Source: Tomitella cavernea (GTDB lineage: Bacteria; Actinomycetota; Actinomycetes; Mycobacteriales; Mycobacteriaceae). From it: 64,000 bases of DNA. Below the pieces are notes generated by a model. It searched no databases. It saw only the letters and a program-made list of their open reading frames with translations, and was not told where the DNA came from. This document shows, one piece after another, positions 49,354 through 58,152 of this stretch (positions are counted from its first letter, which is position 1; each line of letters starts with the position of its first letter). The translations under genes were made by a program, and so were the position numbers. The DNA lies in contig NZ_JAENKO010000008.1 in assembly GCF_016599145.1 (NCBI RefSeq), positions 32,199 through 96,198 on the forward strand, written 5' to 3'.

Positions 49354-52300
49354 ATGCTCACAAAGGTTCTGGTGGCCAACCGCGGTGAGATCGCGATCCG
49401 CGCGTTCCGCGCGGCGTACGAGATCGGTGTGCAGACGGTCGCGGTGTATCCGTTCGAGGACCGCAACTCGTTGCACCGGCTCAAGGCCGACGAGGCGTAC
49501 CAGATCGGTGTGCCGGGCCATCCGGTGCGCGCCTATCTGGACGTCGACGAGATCTTGCGGGTGGCCCGCGAGTGCGGCGCGGACGCGGTGTATCCGGGCT
49601 ACGGGTTCTTGTCGGAGAACCCGGGGCTGGCCGACGCGTGCGCGGCGGCGGGGATCACGTTCATCGGCCCGGACGCGGAGTGCCTGCGGTTGGCGGGCAA
49701 CAAGGCGCGCGCCATCGAGGCGGCCCGCGCCGCCGGGCTGCCGGTACTCGCCTCGACAGCGCCGAGCATGGACTTCGACGGCCTGGTCGCGCAGGCCGGG
49801 GCGATGGACTTTCCGGTGTTCGTCAAGGCCGTCGCCGGCGGCGGCGGGCGGGGCATGCGCCGGGTCGACGATCCGGCGGATCTGCCCGGCGCGCTCGAGG
49901 CCGCGTCGCATGAGGCGGCCACCGCGTTCGGGGACGGGGCGGTGTATCTCGAACAGGCCGTCATCGCGCCGCGGCATATCGAGGTGCAGATCCTCGCCGA
50001 CACCGCCGGCGAGGTGGTGCACCTGTTCGAGCGGGACTGCTCGGTGCAGCGCCGGCATCAGAAGGTCATCGAGCAGGCCCCCGCCCCGGGCCTCGACCCG
50101 GGGTTGCGGGCGCGGATCTGCGACGACGCGGTCGCGTTCGCCCGCCACGTCGGCTACACCTGCGCCGGGACGGTGGAGTTTCTGGTCGACGCGGCCGGCC
50201 GGCACGTGTTCATCGAGATGAACCCGCGTATCCAGGTCGAGCACACCGTCACCGAGGAGATCACCGACGTGGACCTGGTGGGCGCGCAGATGCGCATCGC
50301 CGCCGGGGCGACGCTCGCGCAGATCGGGCTTTCCCAGGAGGCGATCGGTATCCGCGGGGCGGCGATCCAGTGCCGGATCACCACCGAGGACCCGGCCAAC
50401 GGTTTCCGCCCGGACACCGGGCGGATCACCGCGTACCGCACCCCGGGCGGGGCGGGGATCCGCCTCGACGGCGGCACGTCCGTGGGCGCCGAGGTGGGCG
50501 CCTACTTCGACTCGATGCTGGTCAAACTCACCTGCCGGGGCGCCGACCGGGCCGGGGCGCTCACCCGGGCGCGGCGGGCGCTCGCGGAGTTCCGCATCCG
50601 CGGGGTGGCCACGAACATCCCGTTTCTGCAGGCAGTGCTCGACGACGGCGATTTCACCGCCGGCGTGGTCGACACCGGTTTCATCGCCGCCCATCCGCAG
50701 CTGCTCGGCGCCCGGGGTTCGGCGGACCGGGGCACGAAGATCCTCGAATACCTCGCGGACGTCACCGTCAACACCCCGCACGGGCCCAGGCCCGCCGGAG
50801 TGCGGCCCACGGTGAAACTGCCCGCGGCCGAGCAGATGGCGGTCGCCCTGTCGGCGGCCCCGCCGGACGGCTCGCGGCAACGCCTGGCCGCGCTCGGCCC
50901 CGAAGGGTTCGCCGCGGCGCTGCGCGATCAGCCCGCCCTGGGCGTGACGGACACGACCTTCCGTGATGCGCACCAGTCGCTGCTGGCCACCCGGGTGCGC
51001 ACCCGGGACCTGGTGGCGGTGGCCCCGTATGTGGCGCGGACGGCCCCGGAATTGTTGTCGATCGAGGCGTGGGGCGGCGCCACCTTCGATGTGGCGCTGC
51101 GGTTCCTCAAGGAGGATCCGTGGGACCGCCTGGCCGCGTTGCGCGAGGCGGTGCCGAACATCTGTCTGCAGATGCTGCTGCGCGGCCGCAACACCGTCGG
51201 CTACACCCCGTACCCGGCCGCCGTCTCGGATGCGTTCGTCGCCGAGGCCGCGGCCACCGGCATCGACATCTTCCGGATCTTCGACGCCCTGAACAACGTC
51301 GATCAGATGCGCCCGGCGATCGACGCGGTGCGCGCCACCGGCACCGCGGTCGCCGAGGCGGCGCTCGCCTATACGGGGGATCTGGCCGACCCGGCCGAGG
51401 ACCTGTACACCCTGGACTACTACCTGCGCATCGCCGAGCGACTCGTCGATGCCGGCGCGCACGTGCTGGCCGTCAAGGACATGGCCGGGCTACTGCGCCC
51501 CGCGGCGGCCACCGCCCTGGTGGGCGCGCTTGTGCGGGAATTCGACGTGCCGGTGCATGTGCACACCCATGACACCGCGGGCGGCCAACTGGCCACCTAC
51601 TTGGCCGCCGCGGCCGCCGGCGCGTCGGCCGTCGACGGGGCGGCGGCGCCTCTCGCGGGCACGACGAGTCAGCCGTCATTGTCGGCGATCGTCGCCGCGA
51701 CCGCACACACCGGCCGGGACACGGGTATCGATCTGGCGGCGGTGTGCGCGCTCGAGCCGTACTGGGAAGCGCTGCGGCGGGTGTATGCGCCGTTCGAGGC
51801 GGGCCTGCCCGCCCCGACGGGCCGGGTGTACACCCACGAGATCCCGGGCGGGCAACTGTCGAATCTGCGCACCCAGGCGGTCGCGTTGGGATTGGGTGAC
51901 CGGTTCGAGGACATCGAGACCGCATACGCCGAGGTGGACCGGATGCTGGGCCGGCTGATCAAGGTCACCCCGTCGTCGAAGGTGGTCGGCGACCTGGCAC
52001 TGGCGTTGGTCGGGGCGGGCGCGTCGGCGGCGGATTTCGCCGCCGATCCGCGCTCGTTCGACATTCCGGATTCGGTGACCGGATTCTTCCGCGGCGACCT
52101 GGGCGTGCCGGCCGGCGGCTGGCCGGAACCGCTGCGCACCGCGGTGCTCGGCGGACGGCGGGCGGCACCCGAACAGATGGCCGAGATCACCGCCGAGCAG
52201 CGGAGCGCGCTGGAAGGGGACTCGGCCGGGCGCCGGGCGATGCTCGACGAGCTCCTGTTCCCCGGGCCGGCACGGGGGATGGCGGCCCACCGCGAGCAGT

Positions 52301-52758
52301 ACGGCGACACCGCTTCGATCGGCACGCGCGAATTCTTCTACGGGCTCGTCTCCGGCGAGGAGCATCGCGTGCAACTCGAACCCGGCAAGACGCTGATCGT
52401 GGGGCTCGAGTCGATCTCGCCGCCGGACGAACGCGGCATGCGCACGGTGATGTGCACGCTCAACGGGCAGCTGCGCCCGGTGGAGGTGCGCGACCGCGCA
52501 GTGGAGGACGCCCGGCCGCAGGCGGAGAAAGCCGACCGCACGGCCACAGGCCAGGTGCCCGCGCCGTTCGCCGGGGTGGTGACCCTCGCCGTGGAGGCGG
52601 GGGCCCGGTTGTCCGTCGGCGATGTCGTCGGGAGCATCGAGGCGATGAAGATGGAGGCGGCGATCACCGCGCCGGTGGCGGGCACCGTCACGCGCGCCGC
52701 CGTCGCGGAGGTCGCCCAGGTCGAGGGCGGCGACCTGCTGGTGGTGATCGAACCCTGA
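49354..52758 (+). CDS. pyc: Pyruvate carboxylase
   Basis: 1134 residues, single-chain type. The biotin carboxylase domain (1-450) starts KVLVANRGEIAIRAFRAAYE and has ATP-grasp motif KAVAGGGGRGMRRVD. The carboxyltransferase domain (about 525-800) has TDTTFRDAHQSLLATRVRT and metal-site HVHTHDTAGGQ. The C-terminal biotin carrier domain has biotinylated K1099 in SIEAMKMEAA. It replenishes oxaloacetate from pyruvate and bicarbonate. The open frame continues upstream into recG, but ATG 49354 opens the conserved domain. The stop overlaps a CTG that begins rsmD. Confidence 0.97.
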   Translation: MLTKVLVANRGEIAIRAFRAAYEIGVQTVAVYPFEDRNSLHRLKADEAYQIGVPGHPVRAYLDVDEILRVARECGADAVYPGYGFLSENPGLADACAAAGITFIGPDAECLRLAGNKARAIEAARAAGLPVLASTAPSMDFDGLVAQAGAMDFPVFVKAVAGGGGRGMRRVDDPADLPGALEAASHEAATAFGDGAVYLEQAVIAPRHIEVQILADTAGEVVHLFERDCSVQRRHQKVIEQAPAPGLDPGLRARICDDAVAFARHVGYTCAGTVEFLVDAAGRHVFIEMNPRIQVEHTVTEEITDVDLVGAQMRIAAGATLAQIGLSQEAIGIRGAAIQCRITTEDPANGFRPDTGRITAYRTPGGAGIRLDGGTSVGAEVGAYFDSMLVKLTCRGADRAGALTRARRALAEFRIRGVATNIPFLQAVLDDGDFTAGVVDTGFIAAHPQLLGARGSADRGTKILEYLADVTVNTPHGPRPAGVRPTVKLPAAEQMAVALSAAPPDGSRQRLAALGPEGFAAALRDQPALGVTDTTFRDAHQSLLATRVRTRDLVAVAPYVARTAPELLSIEAWGGATFDVALRFLKEDPWDRLAALREAVPNICLQMLLRGRNTVGYTPYPAAVSDAFVAEAAATGIDIFRIFDALNNVDQMRPAIDAVRATGTAVAEAALAYTGDLADPAEDLYTLDYYLRIAERLVDAGAHVLAVKDMAGLLRPAAATALVGALVREFDVPVHVHTHDTAGGQLATYLAAAAAGASAVDGAAAPLAGTTSQPSLSAIVAATAHTGRDTGIDLAAVCALEPYWEALRRVYAPFEAGLPAPTGRVYTHEIPGGQLSNLRTQAVALGLGDRFEDIETAYAEVDRMLGRLIKVTPSSKVVGDLALALVGAGASAADFAADPRSFDIPDSVTGFFRGDLGVPAGGWPEPLRTAVLGGRRAAPEQMAEITAEQRSALEGDSAGRRAMLDELLFPGPARGMAAHREQYGDTASIGTREFFYGLVSGEEHRVQLEPGKTLIVGLESISPPDERGMRTVMCTLNGQLRPVEVRDRAVEDARPQAEKADRTATGQVPAPFAGVVTLAVEAGARLSVGDVVGSIEAMKMEAAITAPVAGTVTRAAVAEVAQVEGGDLLVVIEP

Positions 52759-53318
52759 CACGGATCATCACGGGCAGTGCACGGGGACGCAGGCTCGCGG
52801 TGCCCGGCGCCGGCACCCGCCCCACTTCCGACCGCGTCCGGGAAGCGCTGTTCAGCGCCCTCGACGCGCGCATCGACTTCACCGGCATGCAGGTGCTCGA
52901 CCTCTACGCGGGCTCAGGCGCGTTGGCCCTCGAGGCGCTCTCACGCGGGGCGTCGGGCGCATTGCTGGTGGAATCCGGCGTACGGGCGGCGCGCGTGATC
53001 GCGGCCAACGTCACGACCACCGGGCTACGGGGCGCACATGTGCGCCGGTCCACCGTCGCGGACGCGTTGGCGAAGCCGGCGCCGCAGCCGTTCGACCTGG
53101 TGTTCGCCGACCCGCCGTACGCGGTGCCGGTTGCAGAGGTCGCCGCGGCACTCGAGGCGCTCGCGGCCGGGTGGCTGGCGGACGGGGCGATCGTGGTCGT
53201 GGAACGGGCGTCCCGCAGCGCGGCGACGCCGTGGCCCGAGGAGTACGGCGACGTCGCCGTCAAACGCTACGGAGAGACCCGGATCGAGATCGCCACCTGT
53301 TACGGTCTGGGCTCATGA
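52755..53318 (+). CDS. rsmD: 16S rRNA (guanine(966)-N2)-methyltransferase, probable CTG start
   Basis: 187 residues if begun at CTG 52755 (LTRIITGSARGRRLAVPGAG). This N-terminus matches the family start (TRIIxGxxxGRRL) and gives a CTGA overlap with the pyc stop. No ATG, GTG or TTG occurs nearby in frame upstream. The first canonical codon downstream, GTG 52800, would cut off the conserved start. SAM-binding LDLYAGSGALALEALSRGA and catalytic DPPY (VFADPPYAVP) are present. It methylates G966 of 16S rRNA. The stop overlaps the coaD ATG. Confidence 0.88.
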   Translation: MTRIITGSARGRRLAVPGAGTRPTSDRVREALFSALDARIDFTGMQVLDLYAGSGALALEALSRGASGALLVESGVRAARVIAANVTTTGLRGAHVRRSTVADALAKPAPQPFDLVFADPPYAVPVAEVAAALEALAAGWLADGAIVVVERASRSAATPWPEEYGDVAVKRYGETRIEIATCYGLGS

Positions 53319-53803
53319 GCATTGCGGTGTGCCCCGGGTCCTTCGACCCCGTGACAAACGGTCATCTGGACGTCTTCCGGCGCGTCGCGGCGCAGTTCGG
53401 CGAGGTGATCATCACGGTGATGATCAACAAGTCCAAGCAGGGCATGTTCAGCGTCGACGAGCGCATAGCGCTCCTCGAGGACGCGGTGCGCGACCTGCCC
53501 AACGTGCGGGTGGACGCCTGGCACGGCCTGCTCGTCGAATACGCGCGGCACAACGCCGTCACCGCTATCGTCAAGGGGCTGCGCGGCGCGAACGATTTCG
53601 ACTACGAGCTGCAGATGGCCCAGATGAATCGGGCGCTGACCGGGGTGGACACCTTCTTCGTGCCCGCCGACCCGCAGTATGGTTACCTGTCGAGTTCGCT
53701 GGTGAAAGAGGTCGCGACCTTCGGTGGTGACGTGGAGGGGATGCTGCCGGAGCACGTGCACGCGGCGCTGCTCCGGCGGCTGGCGGAGCGCGCCGCGCGC
53801 TGA
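53315..53803 (+). CDS. coaD: Phosphopantetheine adenylyltransferase
   Basis: 162 residues. The nucleotidyltransferase motif is CPGSFDPVTNGHLDVFRR (TNGH), KGLRGANDFDYELQMAQMN and YLSSSLVKEVATFGGDV. It makes dephospho-CoA from 4'-phosphopantetheine and ATP. It starts at ATG 53315 overlapping the rsmD stop (ATGA), completing a pyc-rsmD-coaD overlapping string. Confidence 0.97.
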   Translation: MSIAVCPGSFDPVTNGHLDVFRRVAAQFGEVIITVMINKSKQGMFSVDERIALLEDAVRDLPNVRVDAWHGLLVEYARHNAVTAIVKGLRGANDFDYELQMAQMNRALTGVDTFFVPADPQYGYLSSSLVKEVATFGGDVEGMLPEHVHAALLRRLAERAAR

Positions 53804-54050
53804 TGGTGCCGCCGTCGGCCGCGTGATGTGAGGCGTCTCGCGCCGGGCGGGGAGTGTGCGACGCGCCGCCGGGCGACGCTCGCGTTGGCAGGTGGCGCGG
53901 CGGTCCATCTGCGGCGGTCCGTGCCGGGGCCGGGACTGCGGGCGCGACACACCGGCGCCGTCGTCGCACGCCGGGGCGGTGATGCGGGCAGACTGGACCG
54001 GGAAGCACCGGCGCGGCAAGGCGGACGGGATTCGACGAGAAGGGGTAAGG

Positions 54051-54806
54051 GTGTACCGGGTATTCGAGGCGCTCGACGAGCTGGTCGTGATCGTGGAGGA
54101 GTCGCGCGGGGTGCCGATGACTGCGGGGTGCGTCGTGCCCCGCGGGGACGTCCTGGACCTGCTCGACGACATCAAGGAGGCGTTGCCGCCCGAGCTCGAC
54201 GACGCGCAGGACGTGCTCGACCGGCGCGACGGGATGCTCGGCGAGGCGCGGGAGAACGCCGACCACCTGGTCGGGCGGGCCAACGAGCACGCCGATGCGA
54301 CGCTGGCCGACGCGCGCGAGCAGGCCGACAGGATGGTCGCCGATGCGAAAGACCAGGCCGACCGGATGGTCGAGGACGCGCGGGCGCACGCGGCGGAGCT
54401 GGTGGCCGCGGCGGAGGCGGACGCCGACCGGGCCGTGGAGTCCGGGCGCCGCGAGTACGAGGCCACCACGGGGCGGGCCCGCACCGAGGCCGACAGGATC
54501 ATGGAGGCCGGCAACGCCTCGTACGAGCGGGCCATCGCGGAGGGCGCGGCCGAGCAGCAGCGGCTGGTCTCGCAAAGCGAGGTCGTCCAGTCCGCGCACG
54601 CCGAGTCCGCCCGCCTCGTCGACGAGGCGCACGAGGAGGCCGAGCGGCTGCGCGGCGAATGCGACGTGTACGTCGATACGAAGCTGGCCGAGTTCGAGGA
54701 CCTGCTCTCCGGGACGCTGCGCTCGGTAGGGCGTGGCCGTCAGCAGCTGCGCAGCACCGGCCAGCCAGATTTCGGCGCGGGGCAGCGGTACGGCAACTCC
54801 CGGTAG
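54051..54806 (+). CDS. sepIVA: DivIVA-like coiled-coil protein (SepIVA homologue)
   Basis: 251 residues from GTG 54051, with AAGGGG 6 nt upstream. After a short globular N-terminus (YRVFEALDELVVIVEESRG) almost the whole chain from about 55 to 230 is charged, Ala-rich coiled coil (DAREQADRMVADAKDQADRM), with no membrane segment. The position upstream of DUF177-rpmF-rnc matches mycobacterial SepIVA (Rv2927c), a DivIVA-domain protein needed for septation and polar envelope growth. The same function is likely but inferred. Confidence 0.85.
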   Translation: MYRVFEALDELVVIVEESRGVPMTAGCVVPRGDVLDLLDDIKEALPPELDDAQDVLDRRDGMLGEARENADHLVGRANEHADATLADAREQADRMVADAKDQADRMVEDARAHAAELVAAAEADADRAVESGRREYEATTGRARTEADRIMEAGNASYERAIAEGAAEQQRLVSQSEVVQSAHAESARLVDEAHEEAERLRGECDVYVDTKLAEFEDLLSGTLRSVGRGRQQLRSTGQPDFGAGQRYGNSR

Positions 54807-55010
54807 GCCTGTGGTGCCCGCAGGAGCGCGAACCGGGCGGATCGAGTAGCCTGGTCCGGCCGCGTTCGATGTCCTGTGCGGCCCTCCGGCACACCACGGC
54901 GCAGGCGCCGTGGTGGACACGGCCGTACGCGGGAGGGCTGTCTGGCATCGGACCCGCCTGAACCCTCGCGTCCAAACCGACCATCCACCCCTGATCGTAC
55001 GGAGAGGCTC

Positions 55011-55700
55011 GTGCCCCGCAACGCAGATCCCGCAGAACCCCGCTCGGCCGAGGGGCATGGCGCCGCGCGCCCGGACGTGGACAGCCCCTTCGTCTTCGAC
55101 GTGCGTCCGCTGGGCCGCCGTCCGGGACAGATGGAGGCCGCGCACCGCGCCGTGCGCGCGCCGCAGAGGCTGGGGCTGGACCTCATCGCCATCGAGGAAG
55201 GCGCCCCGCTCGACATCGACGTGCGCCTCGAATCGGTGATGGAGGGCGTGCTCGTATCCGGCACGGTGTCCGGAACGGCCGTCGGCGAGTGCGCCCGGTG
55301 CCTGAAACCGGTCGAGGAACCGGTGGACCTCGAGCTCACGGAGCTGTTCGCATTCCCGGACAGCGTCACCGAGGAGACCACTGACGAGGACGAGGTTCCT
55401 CGCGTGGTCGACGGCCTGATCGACATCGCGCAGACCGTCGTCGACGGGGTCGGGGTGGACCTTCCGCTGCAGCCGCTGTGCCGGGACGACTGCCCCGGGC
55501 TCTGCTCTGTATGCGGAATCGACCTGGCGATTGCAGGTCCCGAGCACGGGCATGACACAATGGATCCTCGCTGGGCCGCCCTCGCCGCGAAGTTCGATGA
55601 TGCGGCGGTGCAGCCCGAGGACCGGGACGTGGAGCGCGGGCGGAGTTCGCCCCGTCGCGACGTCCCGGAAGACACAGACCACCGAACCGAGGAGAGTTAA
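55011..55700 (+). CDS. DUF177 (YceD) family protein
   Basis: 229 residues from GTG 55011 with GGAGAGG upstream. It contains a beta-rich core and conserved cysteines ([36 protein letters not shown]), a probable zinc site. YceD-type proteins are linked to 23S rRNA processing or L32 assembly and almost always precede rpmF, as here (3 bp gap). The mechanism is unknown. Confidence 0.9.
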   Translation: MPRNADPAEPRSAEGHGAARPDVDSPFVFDVRPLGRRPGQMEAAHRAVRAPQRLGLDLIAIEEGAPLDIDVRLESVMEGVLVSGTVSGTAVGECARCLKPVEEPVDLELTELFAFPDSVTEETTDEDEVPRVVDGLIDIAQTVVDGVGVDLPLQPLCRDDCPGLCSVCGIDLAIAGPEHGHDTMDPRWAALAAKFDDAAVQPEDRDVERGRSSPRRDVPEDTDHRTEES

Positions 55701-55703
55701 GCC

Positions 55704-55886
55704 GTGGCCGTTCCCAAGCGCAGGATGTCGCGTTCCAACACCCGGTCGCGCCGCAGCCAGTGGAAGACCTCCGCGCCCACGCTGGTCACCTGCGCCGGCC
55801 GTGGATGCGACGCCAAGATCCCCCCGCACACGGCTTGCCCGTCCTGCGGGACGTACAAGGGGCGCCAGGTCACCTCGGCCGTATGA
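55704..55886 (+). CDS. rpmF: 50S ribosomal protein L32 (bL32)
   Basis: 60 residues: [19 protein letters not shown] start and four-cysteine zinc knot (CAGRGCD...CPSCG). GTG 55704 lies 3 nt after the DUF177 stop, with GAGGAG upstream. The stop overlaps the rnc ATG. Confidence 0.96.
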   Translation: MAVPKRRMSRSNTRSRRSQWKTSAPTLVTCAGRGCDAKIPPHTACPSCGTYKGRQVTSAV

Positions 55887-56635
55887 CGCGGCGGGGTGCG
55901 TCGACCCACGATGCCGACCACGGTCCACTGGTGACTGCGGTCGGCATCGATGTCGAAGGTGAGTTGCTCACCCTTGCACTGACCCACCGGTCGTTCGCGC
56001 ACGAGCACGGCGGCCTGCCCACCAACGAGCGCCTTGAGTTCCTGGGCGACTCGGTCCTGGGCGTGGTCGTCACCGAACACCTGTACCGGAGCTTTCCGGA
56101 GCGGCCGGAGGGCGAGCTGGCCAAGCTGCGCGCGAGCATCGTCAACATGAACGCTCTCGCCGAGGTGGCGCGCGGGCTGGGGCCTGGCGGGCTCGGCCGG
56201 TATGTGCGGCTGGGCAAGGGCGAGGAGCTCACCGGCGGACGCGATAAATCCAGCATCCTCGCGGACGGCATGGAGTCGCTGATCGGCGCCGTCTACCTGC
56301 AGGACGGCCTGGAAACCGCGCGTGAGATGGTCCTGCGGCTCTTCGCCGGGCTCATCGAGCGGGCGCCCCGCCTGGGGGCCGGGCTGGACTGGAAGACGAG
56401 CCTGCAGGAGCTCACCGCCGTCAAGGATCTCGGCGTGCCGCGGTACGAGATCGAGGGCACGGGCCCGGACCATCAGCGCGAGTTCACCGCCACCGTCGTC
56501 GTCGCCGAGCGCGCGTTCGGCGTGGGGGTGGGGAGCACCAAGAAGGTCGCCGAGCAGAAGGCCGCCGCGGAGGCGTGGAACCGGATCACCGAGGAGTTCC
56601 CCGCGCCGGACGAGGCCGGCGTGGGCGAAAGCTGA
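55883..56635 (+). CDS. rnc: Ribonuclease III
   Basis: 250 residues. The endonuclease domain has the signature [20 protein letters not shown] (Mg-binding Glu/Asp). A second acidic pair is in [15 protein letters not shown], and the C-terminal double-stranded RNA-binding domain (about 170-240) has [15 protein letters not shown]. It processes rRNA and other dsRNA. It starts by ATGA overlap with rpmF; mutM follows after 15 bp. Confidence 0.97.
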   Translation: MTRRGASTHDADHGPLVTAVGIDVEGELLTLALTHRSFAHEHGGLPTNERLEFLGDSVLGVVVTEHLYRSFPERPEGELAKLRASIVNMNALAEVARGLGPGGLGRYVRLGKGEELTGGRDKSSILADGMESLIGAVYLQDGLETAREMVLRLFAGLIERAPRLGAGLDWKTSLQELTAVKDLGVPRYEIEGTGPDHQREFTATVVVAERAFGVGVGSTKKVAEQKAAAEAWNRITEEFPAPDEAGVGES

Positions 56636-56650
56636 CAGGACCGGTGGGCG

Positions 56651-57634
56651 ATGCCTGAGCTTCCCGAGGTGGAAGTGGTCCGCGCCGGGCTGGCGCCGCA
56701 TGTGCTCGGGCGGCGCGTGGTCTCCGCCGCCGTCCACAGCGAGCGGACGGCGCGGCGGTTCGAGCCGGGCGCGCAGGCGATGGCGTCCTGGCTCGGCGGG
56801 GCCGTCGTCACCGGTGTGGGCCGCCGCGGCAAGTACCTGTGGCTGGAGCTGGACGGCGCGCCGCTTCCTTTGCTCGGCCAGCCTGCAGGTGACGACGGGC
56901 GGTCCGCGCTGGTCGTGCACCTGGGCATGAGCGGGCAGATGCTCGTCCGCAGCGCGGCAGGCGGCGCCGTGGCGGATGCTCCAGTGCCGGAGGTTCCTGT
57001 TCCGGTGGGTGCGGCCCCGGCCGCGCCCGCGGCGGAGCGTGTCACTGCGCACCGGCACCTGCGGGCCGTTCTCGACCTGGGCGGCGGCCCGGAGCCGGGG
57101 GACTTGGTGCGCGTGGAGTTCGTGGACCAGCGGACGTTCGGTTGGTGGTTGCCGGCGCCGTTCGTCGACGTGGACGGCACGTCGGTGCCCGCGCCGGTCG
57201 CCCACGTCGCGCGCGATCCGATGGACCCGCGGTTCGACGTCGCCGCTGTGGTGCGCGTGCTCAAGTCGAAGCGCTCCGCGGTCAAGCGTCTGCTGCTGGA
57301 CCAGACGGTGGTCTCCGGCATCGGGAACATCTATGCGGACGAGGCGCTGTGGCGGGCGCGCGTGCACGGCGGCCGGCCGGCGAACTCGCTCACTCGCCCG
57401 GCGCTCACCCGCGTCGTCGAAGCCGCACGCGCAGTCATGGCCGACGCGCTCGCGCAGGGCGGCACCAGCTTCGACGCGCTGTACGTCAACGTCAACGGGC
57501 AGTCCGGTTCTTCCCACACGGATGTCTATGCCCGTCATGGCATGCTATGTAACCGATGTGGTGCGACCATCGTGCGTGAGAAGTTCATGGGCCGTTCAAG
57601 CCATTTTTGCCCTGTTTGCCAGCGAAAACGCTGA
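56651..57634 (+). CDS. mutM: Formamidopyrimidine-DNA glycosylase, chimeric 3' end
   Basis: 327 residues. PELPEVEVV start (catalytic Pro2/Glu3), [12 protein letters not shown], the H2TH region [21 protein letters not shown] and a C-terminal zinc finger (CNRCG...CPVC). It excises 8-oxoguanine. Two oddities: an Ala/Pro/Val-rich insert at about 106-135, and an abrupt codon-use change near 57500 (residue about 284), after which A/T third positions dominate and the usual YF-RSL segment before the zinc finger is replaced. The gene looks like host 5' sequence joined to a foreign 3' end. The reading frame is intact. Confidence 0.9.
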   Translation: MPELPEVEVVRAGLAPHVLGRRVVSAAVHSERTARRFEPGAQAMASWLGGAVVTGVGRRGKYLWLELDGAPLPLLGQPAGDDGRSALVVHLGMSGQMLVRSAAGGAVADAPVPEVPVPVGAAPAAPAAERVTAHRHLRAVLDLGGGPEPGDLVRVEFVDQRTFGWWLPAPFVDVDGTSVPAPVAHVARDPMDPRFDVAAVVRVLKSKRSAVKRLLLDQTVVSGIGNIYADEALWRARVHGGRPANSLTRPALTRVVEAARAVMADALAQGGTSFDALYVNVNGQSGSSHTDVYARHGMLCNRCGATIVREKFMGRSSHFCPVCQRKR

Positions 57635-57937
57635 CACGATTGAGTGCGGCAAAAGGATGTGGGTGCGGCAAGAGGGGCGATCTCCGATTGCGCGAGTCAT
57701 GCATTGTCATCGCGATTCCTGCCCCTTGGTGAGGGGGTCGTTCGAGTGCCCAAGACCTTGATGTTGACGTACAGTCCGTCGAGGCAGAAGTCGGTCACGG
57801 CCTTCCCAGTACCGCGTTGTAGCAGGTCAGTGGGGAGAGAGGCTCCGTCAGTGTGGCTTCGTCGTGGCTCCTTCTTGGTCTGAGTCGGCGGCGATCCAGG
57901 GGGTGCCTGGATCGGGTGATCTGCGGCACCCCGTCAG
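57635..57937. other. Non-coding junction of the island
   Basis: About 330 bp lie between mutM and the next gene, with lower GC than upstream. No convincing gene is seen. An inverted 12-mer GTTGACGTACAG (57763-57774) is the exact complement of CTGTACGTCAAC in mutM (57479-57490), near the codon-use break. On the minus strand a fragment reading DGLYVNIK resembles the mutM LYVNVN segment; it may be recombination debris. Confidence 0.4.
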
Positions 57938-57958
57938 ATGTATGTGAATGGCATACAT
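57938..57958. promoter_or_regulatory. 21-bp palindromic operator before the regulator operon
   Basis: ATGTATG (57938-57944) and CATACAT (57952-57958) around 7 nt. A CATTAT -10-like box (57955-57960) overlaps the right arm, and the ATG at 57967 follows 6 nt later. Its size and place suit a MarR dimer site, probably for autoregulation. Confidence 0.55.
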
Positions 57959-57966
57959 TATCTGTC

Positions 57967-58152
57967 ATGAGATCAGAGCCGGAAGAGGCAGTTGGAGGGT
58001 GGCATCGAGCAGAGCGCTCGGGCGACCTTACGTGTGCCGCGACGGTGCTCCGCATCGCAAATGCGAAGGTCACAGCTGCACTGCGATTGCCTGGTCTGAG
58101 GTCGTCGCTCGACGTGGACCGCGTCTGTCGTGAGATTGCTGCGTTCAAATGA
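57967..58152 (+). CDS. Small unknown protein (61 residues) coupled to the MarR gene
   Basis: ATG 57967 directly follows the palindromic promoter. The TGA overlaps the ATG of the regulator (ATGA), which argues that it is a real gene. The product is soluble, with charged ends and an Ala/Leu helix (ATVLRIANAKVTAALRLPGL). No family is recognised. The N-terminal part of an HTH protein or a partner of the MarR-like protein are possibilities I cannot test. Confidence 0.5.
   Translation: MRSEPEEAVGGWHRAERSGDLTCAATVLRIANAKVTAALRLPGLRSSLDVDRVCREIAAFK

Noticed and set aside
47548..51462. Minus-strand open frame of about 1300 codons opposite recG and pyc
   Set aside because: No motif, composition of a shadow frame, and the opposite strand encodes complete conserved enzymes.
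53571..55928. Minus-strand open frame of 785 codons opposite coaD, sepIVA-like and DUF177 genes
   Set aside because: Shadow composition and overlap with conserved plus-strand genes.
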